Assembly: GCA_012934845.2 (NCBI GenBank)
Contig: WNNJ02000487.1
Coordinates: 434,001 to 498,000, forward strand
DNA from: Pomphorhynchus laevis
Taxonomy: Eukaryota; Acanthocephala; Palaeacanthocephala; Echinorhynchida; Pomphorhynchidae
Length of the DNA: 64,000 nt
Reading direction: 5' to 3'
Both the position numbers and the translations under genes were made by a program. Within the stretch, counting starts at the first letter, position 1; each line of letters starts with the position of its first letter. This document shows positions 33,901 through 41,606 of the stretch, piece by piece. The notes beneath the pieces were generated by a model. The model was given only the letters and a program-made list of their open reading frames with translations, did no database searches and was not told the origin of the DNA.

Positions 33901-33943
33901 ATGAACAGCATTTCAGAGTTGTCGCAGGCTTGCCCTTGGGCAT
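30923..33943 (-). CDS. CXC-RT-RLE LINE protein, intact, 1006 aa (copy 4)
   Basis: A multidomain LINE protein. Residues 12-42 form a CXC-like cysteine module (C12-C13-x-C15-x6-C22-x2-C25-x-C27-x6-C34-x2-C37-x4-C42). A conserved helical region follows at 105-300. The RT core runs from GGAGPSGIDA (301) through PIGIGDVSRR (367), motif A VDADNAFNRINR (429), motif B QEGFTQGDVLAM (478) and YADD (515) to VLGAPIG (581). KGASSWLS is at 761. The zinc motif is C803-x-C805-x7-H813-x3-C817, followed by SIRHD. The RLE carries D874 (ARLDI), D891 and K921 (HETRKFAKYQERV). The RLE would nick the target and the RT would copy the RNA there. All catalytic residues are present and the start ATG follows the short leader. 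Whether it is active is unknown. Confidence 0.93.
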   Translation of the reverse strand: MPKGKPATTLKCCSCNGPNAKCKGCRCAKQNILCLNCSAVNCSNREVNCSATASNNIAISILSKPNSDCENSDHRHCPLNNHININYTMNTRQEFDVLSIQDIFSIVIQWKPNLFRLPKCSESKQFISELARIFRDSLTNSETFTKYIIFGHLILQRNFRQSPKSLKSTLSRRLDMWFDNDYAGLYAEASALQNMKALKIQPSKSRDWRKKFVSLVESCRLNTAMHLLDNDSYDGVPLQPDDVIGSKTVRELLLDKHPVPSPLVPHAVNWSFPITVPNFHPVIFDSIDSELIIRMAKRVKGGAGPSGIDAQSWLQMLTKFGHESAELTKVLSTFAKSLATELMPTNVINVLASSRLIALSKKSGIRPIGIGDVSRRIMSKAILSIISNDIQEVCGRLQMCAGQRAGVECVTHAVRECLLKDPDAVLLTVDADNAFNRINRKAALANISRICPSMSTILHNFYDNPSNFSTGDSFIKSQEGFTQGDVLAMPAFAVATLPLLLNITEEFPNINQFWYADDGNLIGEPVQIYKAFKFLCDYGRAFGFHVNSNKCVLLTSPENADSTRKLFNETGIDIVVDGTLVLGAPIGTDDYINKTTEQKISNYCSLVNRLADVGILDLQISYTSMTRSLQHKWIHLQRTTNCSIGSFDDLYDTIQKRFDKLFNLKLPDDDYLWPLFTLPIRLGGLGIADPRFTAIEEFKSSKDICTPYLNGLYGVDLRTEQSKRIALIGTSKIDIQKSLLRDRVANVGDNLLRIMEHLQVKGASSWLSTYPTSDRWTRVSNVEFRDALAARYHRLPLDAPSHCPCGEHNSLAHSLTCPTGGHPSIRHDSIRDIFSKTLTEICDNVQKEPTLLPVNSSIHFERISTSRAHDARLDIACCGFYGSRSERTLFDTCVFNVFAPSNLSKSAGAAFTYHETRKFAKYQERVTAIERANFAPIVLSCFGGAVKSSAQLIQRIAQKMAIKNNHSYSEELTKLRSKIGIQLARSISMCIRGPRSARHRPANSMN

Positions 33944-34009
33944 TTATTTTGTTTAAGAACAGAATTGAATTGCACTGTAATTTGCTAGAACAGTTATAAA
34001 TTTTAATAA

Positions 34010-34096
34010 TAATAATCGTTCTTCTATAATCGTTCTTCTATAATCGTTCTTCTATAATCGTTCTTCTATAATCGTTCTTCTATAATCGTTCTTTGT
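34010..34096 (-). repeat. Six 14-bp tandem repeats at the 5' end of copy 4
   Basis: The unit read on the element strand is AGAAGAACGATTAT, six in a row. Copy 11 has seven of the same unit at the same place (52691-52786). Because both copies start at the same base and differ only in repeat number, the array belongs to the element and not to the target. Confidence 0.92.
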
Positions 34097-34162
34097 AAGT
34101 AGTTTATTAAGCTGCCAAGAAAGTTCAAACTTTCTTGGCAGCTAAGAAAGTTTGAACTACTT
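34097..34162. repeat. Long fold-back at the 5' junction of copy 4
   Basis: AGCTGCCAAGAAAGTT (34110-34125), CA, and its perfect complement (34128-34143), enclosed by AAGTAGTT (34097-34104) and AACTACTT (34155-34162). It lies exactly between the 5' end of copy 4 and the (TTA)n start of the next LINE fragment. It belongs to neither. Confidence 0.9.
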
Positions 34163-35190
34163 ATTATTATTATTATTATTATTATATGCTGACGATCTTG
34201 TGATCCTGACAAGAAACCTAGGCACGGCTCAAAAGGCACTCGATGGCTTGACTGTATTTTGTAGTCGGAATGAACTAGACATCAACATTTCAAAATCAAA
34301 GGTAGTGAAGTTCCGCGGTGGTGGTCGTTTATCCAAGCATGACTCGCTTTTTATAAAGTCTCAGACACTAGAGTTCTGTACTAATTATAAGTATCTTGGC
34401 GTTCTATTAACGTCTAGATGGTCTTTTACCGCGCACCTTGAGGCTAAATCTTCTAAGATTGCAATTAAAACGGCTTCATATCCTCAACTAAGGAAGCTGT
34501 CGTTTGAAGGAGCGTTGAGATATTTCGAGTTAATGCTTCTACCAATTATTCAGTATGGGTTGGCAACATTCTGGGAGGACCTCACTGAGTTAAATTTTAG
34601 ACAGATTGATAGGTGTCAGGCCCGATTTTTGAAACATATAGTTGGAGTATCCAATAAATGTAGTACGACAGCGATCACATACTTGGCAAAAATAAAGCCG
34701 CTTAGTGTCCGATTATGTGGTAGTCTTAGATGTGTTCAAACGTCTAGTTATCTCCAACATTTGGTAGCTCTTGAGACTAAATTCTTAAACGTGGATCATG
34801 ATTTAGCCAATTCTCCTGTGTACCTGCAAAACAGTTGGAGATCACCGTTAAATGTGAAACGCCCATTGATATGGAGGTTATCTATTCATGGTTTTCATGA
34901 TAACTACTGTCGCCGACTTCTCGCTTGTCATCGCCGTGATTCTTCTTGTATATGCCGCTTCTGTGCTTCTTCCTGTGATGCATTGCTCCATGCTCTAGCC
35001 TGCCCTCAACTCAGCCTTATGTCACTTCAAGAGATTAATGATCTTCGTCATTGATCAAAAAACGACGCATTAAGAAGACAATATGTATACTTCAAATTTT
35101 GTTGATTCTGACTAATTTCCTATTTTGTAATTATTTGCCCAGCCGAAAGGCGGAACGGGAAATAAAACTCTGTATTATTATTATTATATT
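34163..35190 (+). mobile_element. Unclassified LINE 3' fragment bounded by (TTA)n on both sides
   Basis: It begins directly after a (TTA)n tract with the codons for YADDLVILTRN and ends with GAAATAAAACTCTGTATTATTATTATTAT near 35180. It is 5' truncated at the RT catalytic motif. The strand is opposite to its RLE neighbours (copies 4 and 5). Its own tail is TATTATTAT-like, so either its tail is TTA repeats or it too used the TAA tract. Confidence 0.75.
34185..35054 (+). pseudogene. LINE reverse transcriptase C-terminal half
   Basis: The frame reads YADDLVILTRNLGTAQKALD, DINISKSKVVKFRGGG, LEFCTNYKYLGVLLTSRW, then a helical thumb (SFEGALRYFELMLLPIIQYG), QARFLKHIVGVSNKC, and a C-terminal Cys/His cluster (CICRFCASSCDALLHALACP). 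Codons before 34185 are simple TTA repeat (a run of leucines), not protein of the family. The part present is open for 290 codons to a natural stop at 35054. The clade is uncertain; it is related to arthropod/helminth Jockey-superfamily RTs by general look. With no fingers or motifs A and B it cannot work. Confidence 0.75.
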
Positions 35191-35204
35191 AATAATATTT
35201 TTTT

Positions 35205-38050
35205 TTTTAATAATTGATTTTTTTTGAAAAAAAAACAAACAAATATAGTTATACTATAAATTTTAGTTCATTGAGTTTGCAGGTCGATGTCGAGCAGAAC
35301 GAGGACCGCGAATACACATCGAAATTGAACGAGCCAACTGAATTCCAATCTTTGACCGTAATTTTGTCAATTCTTCTGAGTAGGAATGATTGTTTTTTAT
35401 TGCCATCTTCTGTGCAATTCTCTGAATTAATTGTGCAGATGATTTTACTGCTCCACCGAAACATGATAACACGATAGGTGCGAAATTCGCCCTCTCTATG
35501 GCAGTTACTCTCTCTTGATACTTAGCGAATTTACGTGTTTCGTGATATGTAAAAGCAGCCCCAGCGGATTTCGAAAGGTTGGACGGAGCGAAAACGTTAA
35601 AAACGCAAGTATCAAATAAAGTTCGCTCCGAACGACTTCCATAAAAACCACAGCAGGCGATATCCAAACGTGCATCATGAGCGCGAGATGTAGATATGCG
35701 CTCGAAATGAATACTAGAATTTACTGGCAGTAGTGTTGGCTCTTTTTGCACATTATCACATATTTCTGTCAAGGTTTTAGAAAATATATCACGAATTGAA
35801 TCATGTCTTATCGATGGATGACCTCCGGTGGGACAGGTAAGTGAGTGAGCCAGAGAATTATGTTCACCGCAGGGGCAATGAGAGGGCGCGTCTAGTGGTA
35901 GTCTATGATATCGAGCTGCAAGTGCGTCACGAAATTCTACATTGCTAACTCGAGTCCAACGATCACTCGTAGGATATGTGGAGAGCCATGACGAGGCACC
36001 TTTGACTTGTAGATGTTCCATAATACGTAACAAATTGTCACCAACATTAGCTACTCGATCTCTAAGCAATGACTTTTGAATATCAATCTTTGAAGTGCCT
36101 ATAAGGGCAATGCGTTTGGATTGTTCAGTCCTTAAGTCCACACCGTATAAGCCATTTAAATAAGGAGTGCATATATCTTTTGAGCTTTTAAACTCTTCTA
36201 TCGCAGTAAAACGTGGGTCAGCAATACCTAGACCACCTAGTCTTATCGGAAGGGTAAATAACGGCCATAAATAATCGTCGTCAGGCAATTTCAAATTAAA
36301 AAGCTTATCAAAACGCTTCTGAATGGTGTCATATAGATCATCGAAACTACCAATTGAACAGTTTGTGGTTCTTTGCAAGTGAATCCATTTATGCTGAAGC
36401 GATCTGGTCATACTAGTATAGCTTATCTGCAAATCAAGAATACCCACGTCAGCAAGACGATTTACTAATGAGCAATAATTAGAGATCTTTTGTTCCGTAG
36501 TTTTATTTATATAATCATCTGTTCCAATAGGAGCACCGAGTACTAACGTGCCATCGACAACAATGTCGATTCCCGTTTCATTAAAAAGTTTGCGGGTACT
36601 ATCTGCATTTTCGGGACTAGTTAGTAGAACGCATTTGTTGCTGTTGACATGAAATCCGAAAGCACGGCCGTAGTCACACAAGAATTTGAAAGCCTTGTAA
36701 ATTTGCACAGGTTCGCCGATTAAATTGCCATCATCCGCGTACCAGAATTGGTTGATGTTAGGAAACTCCTCAGTAATGTTCAACAATAATGGCAGGGTTG
36801 CTACGGCAAAAGCTGGCATAGCAAGTACATCACCTTGCGTAAATCCCTCTTGGGATTTGATGAAACTATCACCAGTTGAAAAATTTGAAGGGTTATCGTA
36901 AAAATTGTGTAGTATAGTAGACATAGAGGGACAAATGCGTGATATATTAGCGAGAGCTGCCTTTCGATTTATTCTGTTAAATGCATTATCTGCATCAACA
37001 GTGAGAAGAACTGCATCAGGATCTTTTAACAGGCATTCGCGAACTGCGTGCGTGACGCACTCCACTCCAGCTCGTTGACCAGCGCACATTTGCAACCGTC
37101 CGCACACTTCTTGAATATCATTGGAAATTATAGAAAGAATGGCTTTCGACATTATTCTCCTACTAACGTCGCCAATACCAATAGGCCTTATTCCCGATTT
37201 TTTGGATAAGGCTATTAATCTGCTTGAAGCCAATACATTTATAACATTAGTAGGCATAAGCTCAGTAGCTAAAGATTTTGCGAACGTTGACAAAACTTTA
37301 GTCAATTCAGCAGATTCGTGACCAAACTTAGTTAACATCTGTAGCCATGACTGTGCATCAATGCCGGAGGGACCTGCTCCACCTTTAACACGTTTAGCCA
37401 TACGAATTATCAATTCACTATCGATTGAATCAAAAATCACAGGGTGAAAATTTGGAACTGTGATTGGGAAAGACCAGTTAACAGCATGAGGAACTAATGG
37501 GCTCGGTACAGGGTGCTTGTCGAGTAATAATTCCCGAACAGTTTTAGAACCAATCACATCCTCTGGTTGCAAAGGAACGCCATCATAAGAATCGTTGTCT
37601 AGAAGATGCATTGCTGTGTTCAGTCGAGAGCTTTCAACCAATGAGACGAATTTTTTGCGCCAATCTCTTGACTTCGAAGGTTGAATTTTTAAGGCTTTCA
37701 TATTTTGAAGGGCCGAGGCTTCAGCGTATAATCCAGCATAGTCATTATCGAACCACATGTCCAATCGTCGGGATAAAGTTGATTTCAATGATTTGGGAGA
37801 TTGACGAGAATTACGTTGAAGAATAAGATGTCCAAAGATGATGTACTTAGTAAAAGTTTCCAAATTAGTGAGAGAATCCCTGAATATGCGTGCCAGTTCT
37901 GATATAAATTGTTTGGACTCTGAACATTTTGGAAGTCGAAATAAGTTAGGTTTCCATTGTATGACGATCGAGAATATATCCTGTATAGACAATACATCGG
38001 ACTCTTGACGAGTATTCATTGTGTAATTTATATTTATATGGTTGTAAAGA
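35205..38050 (-). mobile_element. RLE LINE copy 5, near-identical to copy 4, 5'-truncated
   Basis: Homology to copy 4 begins in the shared A-rich tail near 35205 and stops near 38050, inside the N-terminal coding region. About 90 bp of unrelated sequence (38055-38145) separates that point from a (TAA)n tract. Between copies 4 and 5 only scattered base changes are visible over 2.8 kb. The 3' flank has ATATTAATAAT, as for copy 4. Confidence 0.9.
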
Positions 38051-38082
38051 GACAATGCATACAGAGTTTTCCGTTGAAGCAC
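35263..38082 (-). CDS. RT-RLE LINE protein without CXC module (copy 5)
   Basis: An open frame of 939 codons. The first dozen codons come from the junction. From NHININYTMNTRQ on it equals residues about 81-1006 of copy 4, with a handful of substitutions (for example TNLETF for TNSETF, RNSRQS for RNFRQS, PEDVIG for PDDVIG). RT motifs A, B and YADD, the CxC-H-C motif and the RLE residues are all intact. What is missing is the N-terminal CXC cysteine module and the leader with its 14-bp repeats. It probably cannot be transcribed as a normal unit, though the catalytic protein is whole. Confidence 0.88.
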   Translation of the reverse strand: MLQRKTLYALSLYNHININYTMNTRQESDVLSIQDIFSIVIQWKPNLFRLPKCSESKQFISELARIFRDSLTNLETFTKYIIFGHLILQRNSRQSPKSLKSTLSRRLDMWFDNDYAGLYAEASALQNMKALKIQPSKSRDWRKKFVSLVESSRLNTAMHLLDNDSYDGVPLQPEDVIGSKTVRELLLDKHPVPSPLVPHAVNWSFPITVPNFHPVIFDSIDSELIIRMAKRVKGGAGPSGIDAQSWLQMLTKFGHESAELTKVLSTFAKSLATELMPTNVINVLASSRLIALSKKSGIRPIGIGDVSRRIMSKAILSIISNDIQEVCGRLQMCAGQRAGVECVTHAVRECLLKDPDAVLLTVDADNAFNRINRKAALANISRICPSMSTILHNFYDNPSNFSTGDSFIKSQEGFTQGDVLAMPAFAVATLPLLLNITEEFPNINQFWYADDGNLIGEPVQIYKAFKFLCDYGRAFGFHVNSNKCVLLTSPENADSTRKLFNETGIDIVVDGTLVLGAPIGTDDYINKTTEQKISNYCSLVNRLADVGILDLQISYTSMTRSLQHKWIHLQRTTNCSIGSFDDLYDTIQKRFDKLFNLKLPDDDYLWPLFTLPIRLGGLGIADPRFTAIEEFKSSKDICTPYLNGLYGVDLRTEQSKRIALIGTSKIDIQKSLLRDRVANVGDNLLRIMEHLQVKGASSWLSTYPTSDRWTRVSNVEFRDALAARYHRLPLDAPSHCPCGEHNSLAHSLTCPTGGHPSIRHDSIRDIFSKTLTEICDNVQKEPTLLPVNSSIHFERISTSRAHDARLDIACCGFYGSRSERTLFDTCVFNVFAPSNLSKSAGAAFTYHETRKFAKYQERVTAIERANFAPIVLSCFGGAVKSSAQLIQRIAQKMAIKNNHSYSEELTKLRSKIGIQLARSISMCIRGPRSARHRPANSMN

Positions 38083-38247
38083 TCAATTGATAAGCTAGAT
38101 TTGTTCGAATTTTTGTAAACTTTAAAATCAATTCTTTTTTTTTAATAATAATAATTTTTTTTTTTTTAACAACAAAATGTTTATTTATTTCCAACGACAT
38201 TATCTCTACAATAATAATATCATCAATACAATTATATTACAATTATA

Positions 38248-41214
38248 TCACCACTCTACAGTGTGATAGTTCGCAGGTCGGTTTCTTGCTGATCTGGGAC
38301 CGCGAATGCACATTGAAATGCATCTTGCATGTTGCAGGCTTATCTTCTCCCGTATCCGAGTCAATTCTTGTGCGTAGATAGATTCCTTCTTGACGGCCAG
38401 TTTTCTGGATAATCTTTTTATCATTGTAGATGCCGATTTGCTCTCACCTCCTAAACTTGAATATACAATAGGGGCGAAATTTGCGCGTTCTATAATATCC
38501 ACCCGTTCTTGGTATTTCGAGCATTTCCGTTGTTCGTGATACTCGAAGCTTGGTGTGGTTTCCCTGGTAAGATTTGACGGAGCGAACACGTTAAAAACGC
38601 AAATGTCGAAGAAAGCTCGCTCCGAGCGTCCACCATAGAAACCACGGCAAGATATATCCAGTCGTGCTTCACGATCAGTCGTCGTTGATCTTCTCTCAAA
38701 GTGAATGCTTGGATCCACTGATCTGAGTAGCGGTTCGATTTCAACGCCGTCACATATTTGGGTGAGCGATTTTGCGAGAATATCGCGGGTTGCGTCGTGT
38801 CTTATCGACGGATGACCGCCATTGGGGCAGGAAAGGCAATGTGCCAGTGAGGTCGACGAACCACATGGGCAAAGGGAGGGGGCATCTTTGGTTAGAGTGT
38901 TGTACCGTGCGGCAACAGCATCACGAAATGTTGTATTGTCTATTCGAGTTTGTGACTCTCTTGTGGGGAACGCAGAAAGCCAGGAAGATGCGCCTTTTAT
39001 CATTGTGTGTTGAATAATCCGTCTCTTTATGATATCATATGTAGGAAGTTGGGCTAGCAAAGAGGCCTTGTATTGTGTTTTCTTCCGCCTGTGAACTTCG
39101 TTGGCTCGGAAATCTTGCTCTAGTTTAAGTTCCATTCCTTGTAATCCATTTAAATAAGGTTCACATAGATGTCCAGAATTTTCACATTCAACGCCAGCAC
39201 TCATATATGGATCGATGATGCCGAGGCCACCACAATGTAGGGGTAAAGAGATGAGAGGCCATAGCGATCCATCCGAATCATCGAGGCCGAATATGTTGTC
39301 CGAGGAGGATCTGATGGATTCCCGCAACGGGGCAAACCAATCTGATGAGCATTGAGTTGTTCTTTGCGTGTGAAACCACTTGTGCTGTAACGCTTTAGTG
39401 AAACAGGCATATGCTATCTGCAGATCTAAAATTCCCACATCGGCTAATCGTTCGACCAAGTTGCAAAACTTGTCTACTTTTGATTCTACGACCTCGTATA
39501 CGTATTTGTCTACTCCAATGGGTGCGCCTAGTATCACAATTCCGTCCGTTCGGACTTCTACATTTGTTCCGTTAAATTGTTGGCATGTGTTAGCTTCTTC
39601 CATTGTTGGCGTAAATATTGAACATTTCTGGGGATTTACGTGAAATCCAAACGCTGGGCCAATTTTACACAGTAGATCGTATGCAGCTCTGATTTGGATA
39701 GGAGAACCAATCAAGTTGCCGTCATCGGCGTACCAAAGTTGCCGAACTTGAGGGAACTTTGTGGAAATGTGATGTATTATTGGCAGTGTGGCGATCGCAA
39801 ATGCGGGCATGGCTAGGACGTCACCTTGTGTAAATCCTTCTTGTGATTTAACGAATTCGCCTCCGACAGATAGATTAGAAGGGTGGTCGTAAAAATTATG
39901 CATGACTATAGAAAGCGACGGACATATTCGATCAATATTGCAAAGGGCCGCCTCTCTATTAATTCTGTTAAATGCGTTGTCGGCATCAATTGATAGAAGA
40001 ATATGATTCGGATTGTTTGTAAGTTCATTGCGGATGGCTCGTGTAACGCATTCCACGCCAGCTCGTTGGCCTGCACACATTTGACTTCTTCCACATACCT
40101 GCTGTATGTCTTCCGAGACCATGGATAATATAGCCTTCGTCATTATTCTTCTGCTAACATCACAGATTCCTATTGGTCGAATTCCAGTTTTCTTTGTTAA
40201 TGCGATTAGCCTGCATGATGTTAGAGCCTGTGTAATGTCCATTGGTATGCGCTCTGTCGCTAATGCTCTTGTGAATGAGGCTATGGCCTCAGCAAGTTCA
40301 TCTGATTCTCTCCCGAATTTTGAGAGCATATGTGTCCAGGACTGTGCGTCAATTCCTGAGGGACCTGCTCCACCTGTGACACGTTTGGCCATACAGACTA
40401 TTAGTTTCTTGTCTATGGAGTCAAAAACCACGGGATGAAAGCTATGTGGCGGGATAACATGATTCCAGTCAAGAGCATTACTGTTTAATTTTGCTGCAAT
40501 GGGATGTTTGTCGAGGAGTAGCTCTCGAACGGTCGTAGGACCGATCATGTCATCAGGATTTAGTGGGGTTCCGGTTGTTGCATCTGTGTCTAGCAAATGC
40601 ATCGCTCCATTTAATCTTCCACTCACTACCAGACTGGTGAAATTCCTGCGCCAATCGCGTGATGTACTGTTTGGTCTTTTACGTCGACTGAATTCTTGCA
40701 AGATATACGCTTCCGTGTAAAGAGATGTAAACTCGTTTTTTAGCCAAAGGTCTAATCTTCGAGACAGTATTACTTTGAGGGTCTTATGGGAGGTGCGAAT
40801 ATCTCGTTGGAGAATCAAATGTCCGATTACAATGGCTTTTGTAAAAGATTCCTGTTGAGACCAAGATTCCCTATATATACGGGCAAGTTCTATTATAAAA
40901 CGTTTCGACTCCGCACACCTAGGTAATCTGAAGAGATTTGGCTTCCAGTGAACCACTTGCTCAAAGATGTCGGTAATCGAGAGTGTGATTGGAGTTTTGT
41001 CTGTTTCTCCCGTAGCTTTCTGGATTTGTGTCTGGTCGGCTCCTGACCTTACGGTGCCGCTTATTGGGCAGCTGAGGATCTTGTTTCCGCAATTGGGAGC
41101 CCGGCAGTTACTGCATTTTGTATCGGTCTTTGCGCATCGGCATCCTTTACATTTCGCTGCCGGTCCATTGCACGTGCAGCAAGGAGTTACCGAAGAGGGT
41201 TTCCCTCTAACCAT
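38248..41214 (-). CDS. CXC-RT-RLE LINE protein, intact, 988 aa (copy 6)
   Basis: It starts MVRGKPSSVTPCCTCNG with the full CXC pattern (AAKCKGCRCAK, CSNCRAPNCGN). RT: GGAGPSGIDA, PIGICDVSRR, motif A IDADNAFNRINR, motif B QEGFTQGDVLAM, YADDGNLIG. KGASSWLSAFP precedes the zinc motif CPCGSSTSLAHCLSC. RLE: EARLDISCRGFYGGRSERAF, FFDICVFNVFAPSN, HEQRKCSKYQERV, FAPIVYSSLGGESK. It ends ARNRPANYHTVEW. No lesion is visible. The protein would bind target and RNA, nick DNA and reverse-transcribe in the nucleus. The ATG was chosen because M-x-(K/R)-G-K-P starts every copy that keeps the N-terminus. Confidence 0.92.
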   Translation of the reverse strand: MVRGKPSSVTPCCTCNGPAAKCKGCRCAKTDTKCSNCRAPNCGNKILSCPISGTVRSGADQTQIQKATGETDKTPITLSITDIFEQVVHWKPNLFRLPRCAESKRFIIELARIYRESWSQQESFTKAIVIGHLILQRDIRTSHKTLKVILSRRLDLWLKNEFTSLYTEAYILQEFSRRKRPNSTSRDWRRNFTSLVVSGRLNGAMHLLDTDATTGTPLNPDDMIGPTTVRELLLDKHPIAAKLNSNALDWNHVIPPHSFHPVVFDSIDKKLIVCMAKRVTGGAGPSGIDAQSWTHMLSKFGRESDELAEAIASFTRALATERIPMDITQALTSCRLIALTKKTGIRPIGICDVSRRIMTKAILSMVSEDIQQVCGRSQMCAGQRAGVECVTRAIRNELTNNPNHILLSIDADNAFNRINREAALCNIDRICPSLSIVMHNFYDHPSNLSVGGEFVKSQEGFTQGDVLAMPAFAIATLPIIHHISTKFPQVRQLWYADDGNLIGSPIQIRAAYDLLCKIGPAFGFHVNPQKCSIFTPTMEEANTCQQFNGTNVEVRTDGIVILGAPIGVDKYVYEVVESKVDKFCNLVERLADVGILDLQIAYACFTKALQHKWFHTQRTTQCSSDWFAPLRESIRSSSDNIFGLDDSDGSLWPLISLPLHCGGLGIIDPYMSAGVECENSGHLCEPYLNGLQGMELKLEQDFRANEVHRRKKTQYKASLLAQLPTYDIIKRRIIQHTMIKGASSWLSAFPTRESQTRIDNTTFRDAVAARYNTLTKDAPSLCPCGSSTSLAHCLSCPNGGHPSIRHDATRDILAKSLTQICDGVEIEPLLRSVDPSIHFERRSTTTDREARLDISCRGFYGGRSERAFFDICVFNVFAPSNLTRETTPSFEYHEQRKCSKYQERVDIIERANFAPIVYSSLGGESKSASTMIKRLSRKLAVKKESIYAQELTRIREKISLQHARCISMCIRGPRSARNRPANYHTVEW

Positions 41215-41417
41215 GCCGATTGTATTATCTCTGATTGTTGCGGCGGACTCGTTGATATTCCGTCTGCTAGACAGAGCCCCTGTATCCCGGGATGATCGCG
41301 TTTGTATAGACGAAGTTTCTCGGGAATGGGCAGTAGATACACACTTCCCTTTGTAGAGAAACCAGAGCCCTTATACCCTGGGATGGTTTGTTAAACTGTT
41401 AGTTTTCGTGCGAGTGT

Positions 41418-41444
41418 GTACCCCGGGAAGTACCCTGGGCGTAC
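41418..41444 (-). promoter_or_regulatory. Conserved 5'-leader hairpin of copy 6
   Basis: On the element strand GTAC, G, CCC, A, GGG, loop TACTT, CCC, GGG, GTAC. The outer GTAC/GTAC, middle CCC/GGG and inner GGG/CCC pair. Copies 9 and 13 carry the same structure; copy 13 has TCC/GGA where this has CCC/GGG. It lies about 200 nt before the start codon here. Confidence 0.8.
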
Positions 41445-41534
41445 GATCCTTTATATTTCCTTGCCCCTTACGCTCGCTTCGCTAGCTCTGTTATCAGAAC
41501 GGTGCACATTGTGTATATTAATCTTGTATTTACT

Positions 41535-41575
41535 TTAGATCTCAAATGTATGTTTATCAGAAACCAAATTTTTTT

Positions 41576-41606
<31 letters not shown>

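Larger units (their letters stand above)
30900..34096 (-). mobile_element. RLE LINE copy 4, full length, with 14-bp repeats at its 5' end
   Basis: It spans from the A-rich 3' tail (about 30870-30920) through one large ORF to a 5' leader (33944-34096). The leader ends with six tandem 14-bp repeats, and its outermost sequence is shared with copy 11 up to ACAAAGAACG; beyond that the two copies diverge, which fixes the 5' end. Its 3' flank has ATATTAATAATAA, also seen at the 3' flank of copy 5. Copy 5 and copy 11 match it with very few differences. Confidence 0.92.
38156..41570 (-). mobile_element. RLE LINE copy 6, full length
   Basis: An A-rich tail at about 38156-38170, a 3' UTR, one intact ORF and a long leader (41215-41570). 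The leader contains a 27-nt hairpin at 41444-41418 shared with copies 9 and 13, and two leader blocks (41546-41525, 41568-41547) that recur in copies 7 and 8. Both ends are bordered by (TAA)n. The subfamily differs from copies 4/5/11 but is the nearest to them. Confidence 0.9.

Noticed and set aside
30923-33943. Bacterial retron or group II intron reverse transcriptase
   Set aside because: The RT is joined to a C-terminal RLE and a CxC-H-C motif, with poly-A tails and target duplications; this is a eukaryotic LINE.
40967-41356. 129-codon plus-strand frame over the start of copy 6
   Set aside because: It is antisense to the CXC module and leader; its His and Cys content is the complement of the cysteine codons.
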